A stretch of DNA of 64,000 nucleotides from PALSA-894 sp049698215 (GCA_049698215.1 JBAVXH010000428.1:5538-69537), one strand, 5' to 3'. Positions 34,217-43,181 are shown, numbered from the stretch's first letter. Notes: generated by a model not told the origin, from the sequence alone. Translations and numbers: made by a program.

Positions 34217-35020
34217 CTACTCGATGCGTGCCGCGTCGCCGTCGAATCCCATCGGCGTATACATGCCGCCATGGAACTGCCGCGAGATCGGGTCCTCGGT
34301 GTCCGGCGTGCGCATGATGTCCGCCGCATAGTCCTCGGACTTGTCCTGCGGCCGGTAGCCGAGGAAGTCTAGATCGGCATTGCGGTAGCGCGTGCGCGCG
34401 TTGTCGGAGACGCCGTACACCGTGATGAAGTGGTAGTCCGGCGCGTCGATGCAGCACTGGACCAGATGCACGGTGTCGCGCGGGCTGAGCCAGACATAAA
34501 GCAGGCGCCGGTCCGTCGGCTTGTCGCGAAACGCGCCGATGCGCAGGCACGCGACCGACAAGCCGTGCTTGTCGGCGAACAGGCGGCCGACCGCCTCGCC
34601 GAACACTTTGCTGACGCCGTAGATGCCATCCGGCCGCGGGACGACGTTCTGGTCGATGACGCGGGCGCGCCGGTAGAAGCCGACCGCATGATGCGAGCTC
34701 GCATAGACGACACGACGCGCGCCTTGTCGCCGCGCCGCCTCGAACACATTCCAGGTTCCGACGATGTTGTTGGGCAGGATCTTGTCCCAGGTGTCCTCGC
34801 CCGGAATCGCGCCGAGGTGAACGACGCAGTCGACGCCCCGCATGGCTTCCTCCACCGATGCGAGATCGGTTAGATCGGCGGGCGCGATTTCTTCGCCGTC
34901 ACGCGCCGGACCGAGCGGCGCGACATCGGAGAGGCGCAAGCTCGGATAGCGGCCACGCAGGCCTTCGCGCAACGTGCGCCCGATATGTCCGGCCGCGCCG
35001 GTGATGAGAATGCGATTCAT
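34217..35020 (-). CDS. NAD-dependent epimerase/dehydratase family protein, uronate dehydrogenase-like
   Basis: The 267-aa protein has the Rossmann motif ITGAAGHIGRTL at its start and the catalytic YGVSK (Tyr-x3-Lys) in the middle, with SSHHAVGFY before it, as in uronate dehydrogenases. These oxidise aldohexuronic acids to aldarolactones using NAD. The downstream presence in the window of an SMP-30-type lactonase and a Liv transporter fits use of sugar acids or related carboxylates. It ends 12 bp from the hydroxyacid dehydrogenase reading the same way, so they are probably co-transcribed. Confidence 0.85.
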   Translation of the reverse strand: MNRILITGAAGHIGRTLREGLRGRYPSLRLSDVAPLGPARDGEEIAPADLTDLASVEEAMRGVDCVVHLGAIPGEDTWDKILPNNIVGTWNVFEAARRQGARRVVYASSHHAVGFYRRARVIDQNVVPRPDGIYGVSKVFGEAVGRLFADKHGLSVACLRIGAFRDKPTDRRLLYVWLSPRDTVHLVQCCIDAPDYHFITVYGVSDNARTRYRNADLDFLGYRPQDKSEDYAADIMRTPDTEDPISRQFHGGMYTPMGFDGDAARIE

Positions 35021-35032
35021 GCGACCTCTTTT

Positions 35033-35968
35033 TCAGTACCCGAGCTTGATGTCGACCTCTTGCAGCAGCCCGCCCCCGGCCTCGAGACTGCGGACGTTCG
35101 CGACGATTTCGGTGACGAGCTGCGCGACGGTCGGGCGCCGCGCCACGTGCGGCATCACCGTGATCTTCGGATGCGACCAAAGCGGGCTCTCCGGCGGCAG
35201 CGGTTCCGGATACAGCGCATCCAGCGCCGCGTAGGATAATTGCCCGGAATCGAGCGCCACGATCAGGTCCTTGTCCACCACATGCCTGCCACGCCCTACG
35301 TTCACCAGCATCGCGCCTTTCGGCATCATGGCCAATGTGCGGGCGCAGAAGATGCCCTCCGTCTCCGCCGTCAGCGGCAACAGGCAGACCGCGATATCGG
35401 TCTGGTTGAGAAACGGCTCGAGCTGATCGGGTCCATGGAAGATCGGGACCTCCTCGGCCTGCCGCGGCGAGCGCACCCAAGCTGAGATGGGAAAGCCGAG
35501 GGACTTCAGGACCAGTGCCGGAGACTTCGCCATCATGCCGAAGCCGAGAAAGCCGACGCGTCTGTGCTCGGGCCGCGCGATCGGGATCCTGAGCCATTCG
35601 TGACGCGCCTGAGCCGCCTGATAGGCCGGCATCTCGCGATGCAGGCGCAGAACGTGCATGACGACGTATTCCGTCATCATCGGATCGCCGCCGGGCGGCT
35701 CGACTTTTCCAAGTGGGACCTTCGGGAGCTTCGGATGGGGAACAATGTCCTCCACGCCGGCGGCGCGGCTGAACATCGCTTTCAAATTCGGGAACGCAGG
35801 CAGCGCGTCGAAATCCGGATGCATGAAGGCAAGGTATTCGATGTCCTTCACGTCCCCTACGTTAGGCCAGAAGCGAAGCTCCAGATCGGGAAGCTGTTGG
35901 CAAAACGTTTCCGACCACGTCGTTGCAGCGCCGATAATGTGGTCCAGCCCGACGATCAGTAGCGCCAT
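35033..35968 (-). CDS. D-2-hydroxyacid dehydrogenase (glyoxylate/hydroxypyruvate reductase A-like)
   Basis: The 311-aa length and pattern match GhrA-type enzymes. The NAD-binding strand reads VGFLGFGMMA, a GxGxxx variant. Catalytic Arg lies in NVGRGRHVV and the general-base His in VMPHVARR. LYPEPLPPESPLWSHPKI is the usual C-terminal substrate-domain hinge. It interconverts 2-oxoacids and D-2-hydroxyacids with NAD(P)H. It is upstream of the uronate-dehydrogenase-like gene, 12 bp apart, suggesting shared carbon-source use. Confidence 0.9.
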   Translation of the reverse strand: MALLIVGLDHIIGAATTWSETFCQQLPDLELRFWPNVGDVKDIEYLAFMHPDFDALPAFPNLKAMFSRAAGVEDIVPHPKLPKVPLGKVEPPGGDPMMTEYVVMHVLRLHREMPAYQAAQARHEWLRIPIARPEHRRVGFLGFGMMAKSPALVLKSLGFPISAWVRSPRQAEEVPIFHGPDQLEPFLNQTDIAVCLLPLTAETEGIFCARTLAMMPKGAMLVNVGRGRHVVDKDLIVALDSGQLSYAALDALYPEPLPPESPLWSHPKITVMPHVARRPTVAQLVTEIVANVRSLEAGGGLLQEVDIKLGY

Positions 35969-36023
35969 GCGACCTCCAATGCGGCGCCAACCGGCGCGTC
36001 ACGCTTTCCAAGATGACAGGATA

Positions 36024-36070
36024 GGCATGATCCCGAAAAGTGGACACCGGTTTTCGGACAAGATCATGCC
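36024..36070. repeat. Short palindromic intergenic element, copy 1
   Basis: A 47-bp interrupted palindrome: outer arms GGCATGATC and GATCATGCC, inner CCGAAAA and TTTTCGG. It lies between the SDR stop and the hydroxyacid dehydrogenase start. A closely similar element occurs at 49843-49887, so it is a dispersed repeat. I recall elements of this kind as frequent in Bradyrhizobium-like genomes. It may form an mRNA hairpin. Confidence 0.75.
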
Positions 36071-36106
36071 TGAACAAGAGGACGACTTGATCAACCCAAC
36101 GTCTGC

Positions 36107-36907
36107 TCACCGCCCAACCAGATTGGTCAGCGCACCGCCCGTTGCGGTGCGCCCGCCGTCGACGACGAACTGTCCGCCGGTGGTGTTGGAGGAAAGGTCG
36201 GAGCAGAGGAAGAGCACGAGGTTCGCGACCTCATCCGGCGTGGTGTAGCGCCCGCTCGGGATCGCTGTCCGGTAGCGCTCACCGACCGAGGCCGGATTGC
36301 CGGGCGCGAGTTGCTCCTCGAGGTCGTGGATCATGCGCGTATCGACCGGCCCCGGGCAAACGCAATTCACCCGAATGCCCTGACGCGCGACTTCGCCCGC
36401 CGCCACTTTGGTGAGCCCGATCACGGCGTGCTTCGAGGCCACATAGGCCGGCATGCCCGGCGTGCCGACCAGACCGGCCACCGAAGCGGTGTTGACCACC
36501 GCGCCGCTCCCCTGGCGGATCATCTCCGGCAACACATGACGCAGGCCGAGGAAGACTCCCTTCACATTCACATTGATCACCTGGTCGAACACCGCCTCGT
36601 CGTACTCGGCGATCGTTGCGACCTTGCCTTCGATACCGGCGTTGTTGAAGAAGCAGTCGATCCGGCCGAATTTTTCGATCGCCGCCTTCACATAAGCCTT
36701 CACATCTTCCGACTTGGTGACATCGGCCGTCGCAGGCGCGGCTTCCCCGCCGTTCTGGCGAATGATGCCGACGGTCGCTTGCGAGCCCACGGCGTCGTGG
36801 TCCACCACCACGACCTTCGCACCATGGCGTGCGAACGCCACCGATGTCGCGCGGCCGATGCCGTTGCCGCCGCCGGTGACCAGCGCAACCTTGCCGGAGA
36901 AATCCAT
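36107..36907 (-). CDS. Short-chain dehydrogenase/reductase
   Basis: The 266-aa classical SDR has GGGNGIGRA (TGxxxGxG cofactor motif), FFNNAGIEG (NNAG), a catalytic Ser in VVNTASVAGL, and YVASK (YxxxK). The residue after the second strand is Asp (VVVDHDAV), favouring NAD over NADP. It is of the broad glucose-1-dehydrogenase/3-oxoacyl-reductase-like class; substrate cannot be told. It is flanked by the D-amino-acid-oxidase-like gene (110 bp upstream) and a dispersed palindrome downstream. Confidence 0.9.
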   Translation of the reverse strand: MDFSGKVALVTGGGNGIGRATSVAFARHGAKVVVVDHDAVGSQATVGIIRQNGGEAAPATADVTKSEDVKAYVKAAIEKFGRIDCFFNNAGIEGKVATIAEYDEAVFDQVINVNVKGVFLGLRHVLPEMIRQGSGAVVNTASVAGLVGTPGMPAYVASKHAVIGLTKVAAGEVARQGIRVNCVCPGPVDTRMIHDLEEQLAPGNPASVGERYRTAIPSGRYTTPDEVANLVLFLCSDLSSNTTGGQFVVDGGRTATGGALTNLVGR

Positions 36908-37017
36908 GTGACGCCCCTACTCGATGATCGCGAAGTCTAACATCGGCACGCGAAGCTGGTGCTCACTTCTATATCCGCTCTCGGCGTCTGCCGATGCGCG
37001 AAACGCATAGCCACTCC

Positions 37018-38112
37018 CTACGTGATGCGGATCGACGCCGGGTCGAGCGGGCGAAGGCGAGCGGGGTCGAAGGATGTCAGGTCGGTCGTTTCCGCGCCGC
37101 CTTCCGCAATGAGTTCGGCCATTGCCTCGCCTGTGGCGGGCGCGTTGAGGATGCCCCAGACGCTATGCCCGGTCGCAACATAGGCGCCCTCGCTGCCCGG
37201 CACCTTTCCGATGAGGGGAAGTCCGTCTTGTGTCACCGGACGAAAGCAGGCTTGCCGCGCGATGATCCGTTCCGGCCGGAACGCGGGTGATAGGCGCTCG
37301 CAGAATGCCTGCAATCTCTCGATCGCCCGAGGGTCGGGCTTCACGTCGGCCGGGTTCACCGGCAGCGGGATCTGGGCCGAAAAAGCGGCCACGTGCGTGC
37401 TGCCGTCGGCGCGCGGGAAGACTTCGATCCCCTGTTCCTCCTCGTAGTCGAGAAAGAGCGCCTCGGCGGGAACGTCACGGCCGGTATCGTAGACAAGACT
37501 CGGGCTTTGCATCCCGAAACCCGCGGGCAGCCGCAGCCATTGCGCGGCGCGCAGGGACCAGGGCCCCATCGCCACGACGACGGCGTCTGCCCGAATCGTC
37601 TCGCCGTCGACCTCGACCCCTCCGATCGCGTCGCCGCGGCGGATGAAGCCTGTGACCTCGCCGATACGCAGCTTCGCGCCTTGCTGCTCGGCCGCGCGCA
37701 TCATCCCAACGGTGAATGCGCGCGGATTGACCATCGCGGTTGTTTCGGTGGTGCTCAGTTGTCCGCCGACGATCACGCCGTCGGAGAGCCATCCGAGTTG
37801 CGAGGCAGCATGCCGGCGCTCGTCGTCCTCCGGGACAACAAGGCCGCTGTACGCGGACACGCGCTGATAGCTCCAGCTGCCGATCTCCGCGTACAAACTT
37901 GCATGAAGCGCAAAGCTACGGCGCGCGAGCGCATCGAGCGGACTGCCCGCGCACCAGTCGCGTGCCAGAAAGCCTCCGGCCTTACCGGACGCGGAAGACG
38001 CCACCTCGGCACGTTCCACAACGGTCACGTCGATCCCGCGGCGCGCGAGGAAGTAAGCGGTGCATGCCCCGATGACGCCGCCACCGCAGATCACGACATG
38101 CATCGGCATCAA
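37018..38112 (-). CDS. D-amino acid dehydrogenase/oxidase-like FAD protein (DAO family)
   Basis: The 364-aa protein starts with the FAD-binding HVVICGGGVIGACTAYFL and an acidic end of the second strand (VVERA). SSASGKAGGFL and CFRPVTQDGLPLIG-type elements are typical of DAO-family flavoproteins such as DadA, glycine oxidase and ThiO. It should oxidise an amine or N-substituted amino acid to a 2-oxo- or imino-acid. The start overlaps the alpha/beta hydrolase stop by 4 bp, so the two are translationally coupled; the hydrolase may act on an ester or amide precursor. Confidence 0.88.
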   Translation of the reverse strand: MMPMHVVICGGGVIGACTAYFLARRGIDVTVVERAEVASSASGKAGGFLARDWCAGSPLDALARRSFALHASLYAEIGSWSYQRVSAYSGLVVPEDDERRHAASQLGWLSDGVIVGGQLSTTETTAMVNPRAFTVGMMRAAEQQGAKLRIGEVTGFIRRGDAIGGVEVDGETIRADAVVVAMGPWSLRAAQWLRLPAGFGMQSPSLVYDTGRDVPAEALFLDYEEEQGIEVFPRADGSTHVAAFSAQIPLPVNPADVKPDPRAIERLQAFCERLSPAFRPERIIARQACFRPVTQDGLPLIGKVPGSEGAYVATGHSVWGILNAPATGEAMAELIAEGGAETTDLTSFDPARLRPLDPASIRIT

Positions 38113-38981
38113 CGACCTTCGTCGCTCAGGCCGAGAAATGCCCGGATGTGCCCGAGAACCTCGTCAGGCTTGTCGTGATGAAGCCAGTGTCCTGCGCCGG
38201 AGATCGTCTCGCTGCGCGCTTGCCGGAAATAGCTCACCAATCCGGCCGTCTCGGAGCTTTTCAGGAAACTCTCCTCGGCATGCAGCAGCAGCGTCGGGCA
38301 GGTGTTGCGCGACCAGAGCGAAACATGATCGTCCGGCAGCAGCCGGTGGGGCGCCATCGAGCGCTGGTATGGGTCGAATTTCCAGCTGTACGTATCGTCC
38401 GTATTTCGTCGCACGCCGAACGTCGCGAGATGCAGGGCCAGGTCCAGCGGCAGGCGCTGGTTGTGCGCGCGCATCTGCTCCGCCGCCTCGTCGATGGTGC
38501 GATAGCGGCGTGGCGCGCGATCTTCCAGCCTGTCGAGTTGGCCGACCCACTTCGCAATTCGTTCGTGTGCCGGCAGTCTCTTCGCATTCGGCAAGACCGT
38601 TACGCCGTCGAGAACCACCAGCGCCGAAACCTGGTCCGGGAACGTGCCCGCGTAGATGAGCCCGACCATCCCGCCCATCGAGTGCCCGACGATCGCCACC
38701 TGGCGCGCCGCTATGTGCCGCACGAGGCGCGACAGATCGTAGACATACTCAGTCAGGGCGTAGCTGCCGCCCTTCGTCCAGTCGGAATCGCCGTGTCCGC
38801 GAAGGTCGGGGGCGAGGACATGAAAATGGGGCCGCAACGATCGGGCGATCCGGTCCCAGCTGCGGCAATGATCGCGGCCGCCATGAACCAGCAGCAGGGG
38901 CGGGGCTTCCTCGTTGCCCCAGTCCGCGTAGTGCAGCCGCAGGTCTTGCGACTTGAAGAAGCGGCTTTCCGGACCGGACAT
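38109..38981 (-). CDS. Alpha/beta hydrolase
   Basis: The 290-aa protein has the oxyanion HG (LLLVHGGRDHCRSW), the nucleophile elbow GHSMGG, an acid residue region after strand 6 (LLLHAEESF) and a C-terminal GAGHWLHHD with the catalytic His. Such enzymes hydrolyse esters, amides, lactones or halides, and the substrate is not predictable. It is first in a two-gene unit with the DAO-like flavoprotein. Its promoter lies in the 217-bp region shared with the divergent transporter gene, where a palindromic operator candidate is found. Confidence 0.88.
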   Translation of the reverse strand: MSGPESRFFKSQDLRLHYADWGNEEAPPLLLVHGGRDHCRSWDRIARSLRPHFHVLAPDLRGHGDSDWTKGGSYALTEYVYDLSRLVRHIAARQVAIVGHSMGGMVGLIYAGTFPDQVSALVVLDGVTVLPNAKRLPAHERIAKWVGQLDRLEDRAPRRYRTIDEAAEQMRAHNQRLPLDLALHLATFGVRRNTDDTYSWKFDPYQRSMAPHRLLPDDHVSLWSRNTCPTLLLHAEESFLKSSETAGLVSYFRQARSETISGAGHWLHHDKPDEVLGHIRAFLGLSDEGR

Positions 38982-39091
38982 GGCCCCCTCACCTCATGAA
39001 TGGCCGGTCCGGCCCGCAACGAAGCGTCACGCTGGCGTAGCGTCCTGACGAGGGGCAAGCAAGCGATGGCGCCGTCGGCATTCAGGTCGCG

Positions 39092-39120
39092 TTGACAGGC
39101 GCGCCGGCGCCTTTTAGCCT
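39092..39120 (+). promoter_or_regulatory. Sigma-70-like promoter for the Liv-type binding protein gene
   Basis: A perfect TTGACA (39092-39097), a 17-bp spacer and TAGCCT (39115-39120). Transcription would begin near 39127, about 70 bp before the ATG. The palindrome at 39139-39159 would then lie within the first 35 transcribed bases, a good place for a repressor. Confidence 0.5.
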
Positions 39121-39138
39121 TTTCCGAACTACAAAAAT

Positions 39139-39159
39139 GTTTTCCGCAATACGGAAAAC
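39139..39159. promoter_or_regulatory. Palindromic operator candidate (IclR-type)
   Basis: GTTTTCCG, five bases, CGGAAAAC: a perfect 8-bp inverted repeat with a 5-bp AT-rich spacer. IclR-family regulators bind short palindromes with TTTCC/GGAAA halves, and an IclR gene lies just downstream of the gene this site precedes. A related half-site (TTTTCCGAAC, ending near 39129) is just upstream. Confidence 0.6.
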
Positions 39160-39198
39160 TCTAAAGCCCGGGTAATCCGGCTCATCAGGGAGGACGAG

Positions 39199-40401
39199 AT
39201 GAACTGGTCAAGACGTGGCATTGCATTGCTTGGCGCAACCGCCGCCATCTTCATGGTGGCCGAGGCGCAGGCGCAGAAACCCATCCGCATCGGCTATCCG
39301 GTGATCCTGTCGGGGCCGGGTGCGCTGATCGGCGAGCCTTCGATGAAGGGCGCCCAGATGTTCGTCGAGGAGATCAACGCCAAGGGCGGCGTGCTCGGCC
39401 GCAAGATCGAGCTCGTCGTCCGCGACACCAAGGGCAACGCCGACGAGGCGGTGCGCGTCGCGCGCGACCTGATCCTGCGCGAGAACGTCGATTTCCTGTT
39501 TGGCACGCTCACGTCGGCCGAAGGGCCGGCGGTCTCGCCGATCGCGAAAGAGAACAAGATCGTCTTCGTGGTGCCGGTCGTGAAGACCGACCAGCTCGTC
39601 GCAAAGGAAAACCTGCACCCCTACATATTCCGCACCGCCAGCAACACCACGATCGAGGGCCGCACCGGCGCCGAGATCATGGCGAAGTGGCCGAACATCA
39701 AGCGCGTCGGAACGATGAGCCCCGACTACGCGTTCGGCCAGGACGTGACGCGCGCGTTCGTGACGCATCTGAAGAAACTCCGGCCCGACATCGAGATCGT
39801 CGATCAGCAATGGCCGAAGCTCGGCGAGACCGACTACACGCCGTTCATCAACGCGCAGATGTCGAAGAAGCCGGACGCGGTGTTCTCGAGCCTCTGGGGC
39901 GGGCACTTCGTGACCTTCGCCAAGCAGGCAAAGCCGCTGAAGTACTTCGAGTCGTTCGGCAACAACTTCCTCGGCGCGGGCGAAGCAGGCGCGATCGAGA
40001 CCGCGAGGGCTGCGGGCGACGACTATCCGCTCGGGATCACGGCGAATGCGTATGACGCGTTCAACTGGACCGACGGTCCGCAAGCGCATAAGGATTACAC
40101 CGCGCGGCTCAAGGCCTTCATCAAGGAAGACCCGCCGTCTTCGTGGCCGATCACCGGCTACATGGGGATGCAGATCCTGACCGCCGCAATCGCCAAGGCC
40201 GGCTCGACCGACAGCGACAAGGTCTCGGCGGCGATGATGGACATCAAGGTCGATACCCCGATCGGCACGCAGACGATCCGCTCAAAGGATCAACAGGCAA
40301 ATCGCGCACAGTTCTGGGGAAAGATGACCAAGGATGAAAAACTCGGCTTTGCCGTGATGACCCCGCCGACCTATATCGATCCGCTGCCCTTCATGGACTG
40401 A
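39199..40401 (+). CDS. Liv-type ABC solute-binding protein (branched-chain amino acid/carboxylate family)
   Basis: The 400-aa protein has a Sec signal peptide (residues 1-26, ending AEAQAQ), an SD-like GGGAGGA before the ATG, and a type I periplasmic binding fold: IRIGYPVILSGPGALIGEP, INAKGGVLGRKIELVVRDTKG, then FLFGTLTSAEGPAVSPIA. The family (LivJ/LivK, AmiC-like) binds amino acids, amides, aromatic acids and other small carboxylates. It is separated from the permease genes by the IclR regulator. It reads with promoter and operator upstream, so it is probably the induced first gene of the transporter operon. Confidence 0.92.
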   Translation: MNWSRRGIALLGATAAIFMVAEAQAQKPIRIGYPVILSGPGALIGEPSMKGAQMFVEEINAKGGVLGRKIELVVRDTKGNADEAVRVARDLILRENVDFLFGTLTSAEGPAVSPIAKENKIVFVVPVVKTDQLVAKENLHPYIFRTASNTTIEGRTGAEIMAKWPNIKRVGTMSPDYAFGQDVTRAFVTHLKKLRPDIEIVDQQWPKLGETDYTPFINAQMSKKPDAVFSSLWGGHFVTFAKQAKPLKYFESFGNNFLGAGEAGAIETARAAGDDYPLGITANAYDAFNWTDGPQAHKDYTARLKAFIKEDPPSSWPITGYMGMQILTAAIAKAGSTDSDKVSAAMMDIKVDTPIGTQTIRSKDQQANRAQFWGKMTKDEKLGFAVMTPPTYIDPLPFMD

Positions 40402-40410
40402 CGGACGCGA

Positions 40411-41208
40411 ATGCCCGGTGGAAGGCCAAGAGAGAAGACGCAGGCTGATTCAGTCAAGAGCGTCGTCAAGGTGCTCGACATCCTCGAGCACCTTGGCTCC
40501 TCGCAAAGCGCGATCGGCCTCTCCGATCTGTCGCGCGCGACGGGGCTGAGTGTCTCGACCGCTTTCCGCCTGCTGCAAACCCTGATGGTGCGCGGCTACG
40601 TCGAGCAGGAGAAGGCGAACCGCACTTACTTCCTGGGGCCCCGCATCTTTCAGATGGGCAGCGCCTATCTGCGGGGAAGCGATCTTGCCACCATCGCGCG
40701 TCCGCACCTCGAAGCGCTGCGCGATGAGGTCGGCGAGACGGCGTATCTGGTGACCTTCAGCCAGGGGGAGATCGTGCAGCTCGCCAAGGCAGATGGAAAA
40801 CAGGCAGTGAGCGCGGCGATCCGCCCGATGGTGCGCGAACCCGCCTACTGCACGGCGACCGGGAAGGTTTTGCTATCTGCGCTCGGTCCGGATGAGTTCG
40901 ACGGCTATCTGCAGACCGTGGAGATGCAATCCTTCACGCCACGGACGCTGACCAGCAAGACCGAGCTGCGGCGCGAGATCCGCGCCGTGCGCGAGAAAGG
41001 CTTCGCGCTGGATCTGGAGGAATTCGTGCCGAACCTGTGCTGCGTCGCGATTCCTCTGCCGGACCACAACGGCGGCGCACCACTCGCCGCGATCAGCATC
41101 GCGATGCCGAAGATGCGCTTCAAGAAGGGCAATGTCGCAGGTTGGTGCGGCCGGATGCGCGAGAAGGCCACGCTCATCACGGAGCAGCTCGGTCTGGTCG
41201 AGAATTGA
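40411..41208 (+). CDS. IclR-family transcriptional regulator
   Basis: The 265-aa protein has an N-terminal winged helix-turn-helix (about 15-75: SVVKVLDILEHLG, LSDLSRATGLSVSTAFRLLQTL) and a C-terminal effector domain (about 85-260: HLEALRDEVGETAYL, CTATGKVLLSAL, CVAIPLPDHN). IclR proteins control catabolic operons in response to small acids. It starts ten bases after the binding protein stop, so it is in the operon it probably controls, through the palindrome at 39139-39159. Confidence 0.93.
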   Translation: MPGGRPREKTQADSVKSVVKVLDILEHLGSSQSAIGLSDLSRATGLSVSTAFRLLQTLMVRGYVEQEKANRTYFLGPRIFQMGSAYLRGSDLATIARPHLEALRDEVGETAYLVTFSQGEIVQLAKADGKQAVSAAIRPMVREPAYCTATGKVLLSALGPDEFDGYLQTVEMQSFTPRTLTSKTELRREIRAVREKGFALDLEEFVPNLCCVAIPLPDHNGGAPLAAISIAMPKMRFKKGNVAGWCGRMREKATLITEQLGLVEN

Positions 41209-41235
41209 ACATGTTCTCGCGTGTACAGGCTCTAT

Positions 41236-41309
41236 CCGCTCATCCCCGCGAAAGCAGGGAGCCAGTTCTTTGCAAAGCACTGGATGCCCGATTGCACGGG
41301 CATGAGCGG
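41236..41309. repeat. 74-bp palindromic intergenic element (REP/hairpin type)
   Basis: Two 37-bp arms form a near-complete inverted repeat: the left arm begins CCGCTCATCCCCGCG and the reverse complement of the right arm begins CCGCTCATGCCCGTG; the centre TTTGCAAA is symmetric. It fills most of the 109-bp gap between the IclR gene and livH. The CCCGCGAAAGC...CCAG pattern is of a kind I know from many Hyphomicrobiales intergenic regions. It would fold into a long mRNA hairpin and may separate expression of the regulator part from the permease part. Confidence 0.8.
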
Positions 41310-41317
41310 AGCATGCT

Positions 41318-42202
41318 GTGAGTCTCTCGTTCCTGCTCGCCCAGAGCGTCAGCGGCCTCACCGCCGCGATGTTCCTGTTCATCGTGGCGTCCGGCCTGTC
41401 GCTGATCTTCGGCGTGCTGCGCGTGCTCAACTTCGCGCACGGCTCGTTCTACATGCTTGGCGCCTACGCGGCCTGGCAGGTCGCCCAATGGATCGGCACG
41501 TTCACGGGCAGCTTCTGGCTCGCGGTCCTCGGCGCGGCGTGTGCGGTGGCCTTGCTTGGCGGCGTCATCGAGCGGTTGCTGCTGCGCCATCTCTACGGCC
41601 GCGACGACCTATACCAGTTGTTGTTCACCTATGCGCTGGTGTTGATCCTCGGCGATGTGGCGCGCGTATTCTGGGGCACACAGCAGCTCTCAGTGCCGCG
41701 CCCATCGGGCTTGAGCGGCGGCTTCGAGGTGTTCGGCACCGTCATTCCGCACTACAACCTGTTCATCATCGTGCTCGGCCCTGCGCTCGCGATCGCGTGC
41801 TGGCTTCTGCTCAGCCGCACCGGAACGGGGCGCATGATCCGCGCAGCGGCTTTCGACCGCGACATGCTGGCCGCGCTCGGCGCCGATGTCGGCAAGCTCT
41901 ACACGCTGATGTTCATGGCGGGCTCCTTCCTCGCCGGCCTCGGCGGGGCACTGGTCACGCCGGTGCGCAGCATCGTCCCCGGCATGGACGTCGACATCAT
42001 CGTCGAGGCGTTCATTGTCGTCGTGATCGGCGGCCTCGGCTCCTTCTGGGGCACGTTTCTCGGCGCGCTCATCTTGGGGCAGGTGCTCGCCTTCGGCATC
42101 CTGATCCTGCCCGGCTTCTCGATCTTCGCGGTGTTCGCCTTGATGGCGCTGGTGCTGGTGGTGCGGCCCTCCGGTCTGCTCGGCCGCCCGGTGAAGGGCT
42201 AG
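41318..42202 (+). CDS. livH: Branched-chain amino acid-type ABC permease LivH
   Basis: A GTG start at 41318 gives 294 aa; the ATG a few bases upstream is out of frame. About eight hydrophobic helices, with GLSLIFGVLRVLNFAHGSFYMLGAY early (the LivH NFAHG motif) and the coupling-loop region GRMIRAAAFDRDMLAALGADV. It forms the membrane channel with LivM. It begins eight bases after a long palindrome, so its expression may be uncoupled from the upstream IclR gene. Confidence 0.92.
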   Translation: MSLSFLLAQSVSGLTAAMFLFIVASGLSLIFGVLRVLNFAHGSFYMLGAYAAWQVAQWIGTFTGSFWLAVLGAACAVALLGGVIERLLLRHLYGRDDLYQLLFTYALVLILGDVARVFWGTQQLSVPRPSGLSGGFEVFGTVIPHYNLFIIVLGPALAIACWLLLSRTGTGRMIRAAAFDRDMLAALGADVGKLYTLMFMAGSFLAGLGGALVTPVRSIVPGMDVDIIVEAFIVVVIGGLGSFWGTFLGALILGQVLAFGILILPGFSIFAVFALMALVLVVRPSGLLGRPVKG

Positions 42203-42206
42203 GGCG

Positions 42207-43181
42207 ATGCAACCGCTCCGCCGCCGCATACCCTGGGCCGCGCTGGTGTTTCTCGTGGCGGCGTGCGTGCCCTGGCTCGGATCGCGCTTCTACACGTTCC
42301 TCGCGACCGATATCGCGATCCTCGCGCTGTTCGCGGTCAGCCTGAACCTGCTGCTCGGCTATACCGGTCTCGTCTCGTTCGGCCACGCCGCCTATTTCGG
42401 AATCGGCGCCTACACCTGCGCGATCCTGATGAAGACGTACGGCGTGCCGTTCGCGCTCGCGCTCATCGCGGGCACCGCGAACGCCGCCGCCTGGGCGCTG
42501 CTGTTCGGCGCGTTCTGCGTGCGCTCGACCAAGATCTATTTCTCGATGCTGACGCTCGCCTTCGCGCAGATCGTCTGGGCGGTGTGCTTCAAATGGAATT
42601 CCGTCACCGGCGGCGAGCAAGGCTTCAACAACGTCCCCTATCCGAACATGGACTGGATGGACGCGCTGCCGCTGCTCGGTGGCCTGCGCTCTGGCGACAA
42701 GTTCTATCTCGTCGTGCTGGTGCTCACCGGCATCGCGTTCATGCTGATCAAGCGGGTCGTCGGCTCGCCGTTCGGCCGCGTGCTGACCGCGATCCGCGAG
42801 AATCCAGAGCGCGCCGAGTTCGTCGGGATCAATGTGCGGCGCTATCAGCTTGCAGCGTTCGTGATGGCGGGGGCCTTCGCGGGATTTGCCGGCGCGCTGT
42901 TCGGCATCTTCAACCGCGGCGTCTTTCCGGACTTCGCCTACTGGGCGAAGTCGGCCGAAGTCCTCATCATGGTGATCCTCGGCGGCATGGGGCACTTCTG
43001 GGGCCCCGCGGTCGGCGCCGCCGTGCTGACCGTCCTGAATCAGGAGATCAATGCCTATACGGTGTACTGGCCGTTCATCCTCGGCACGATCCTGATCGTG
43101 CTCCTGTTCGCGTTCCCGGGCGGCATCGTCGGGACGCTGAGCGCCGGCATCGCGCGCGCACGGAGGGGCCGCGATGCTTGA
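42207..43181 (+). CDS. livM: Branched-chain amino acid-type ABC permease LivM
   Basis: 324 aa, four bases after livH. Multiple membrane helices with LLLGYTGLVSFGHAAYFGIGAY, the LivM family hallmark, and GRVLTAIRENPERAEFVGINV as the coupling loop. It pairs with LivH to form the translocation pore. It overlaps livG by 8 bp. Confidence 0.93.
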   Translation: MQPLRRRIPWAALVFLVAACVPWLGSRFYTFLATDIAILALFAVSLNLLLGYTGLVSFGHAAYFGIGAYTCAILMKTYGVPFALALIAGTANAAAWALLFGAFCVRSTKIYFSMLTLAFAQIVWAVCFKWNSVTGGEQGFNNVPYPNMDWMDALPLLGGLRSGDKFYLVVLVLTGIAFMLIKRVVGSPFGRVLTAIRENPERAEFVGINVRRYQLAAFVMAGAFAGFAGALFGIFNRGVFPDFAYWAKSAEVLIMVILGGMGHFWGPAVGAAVLTVLNQEINAYTVYWPFILGTILIVLLFAFPGGIVGTLSAGIARARRGRDA

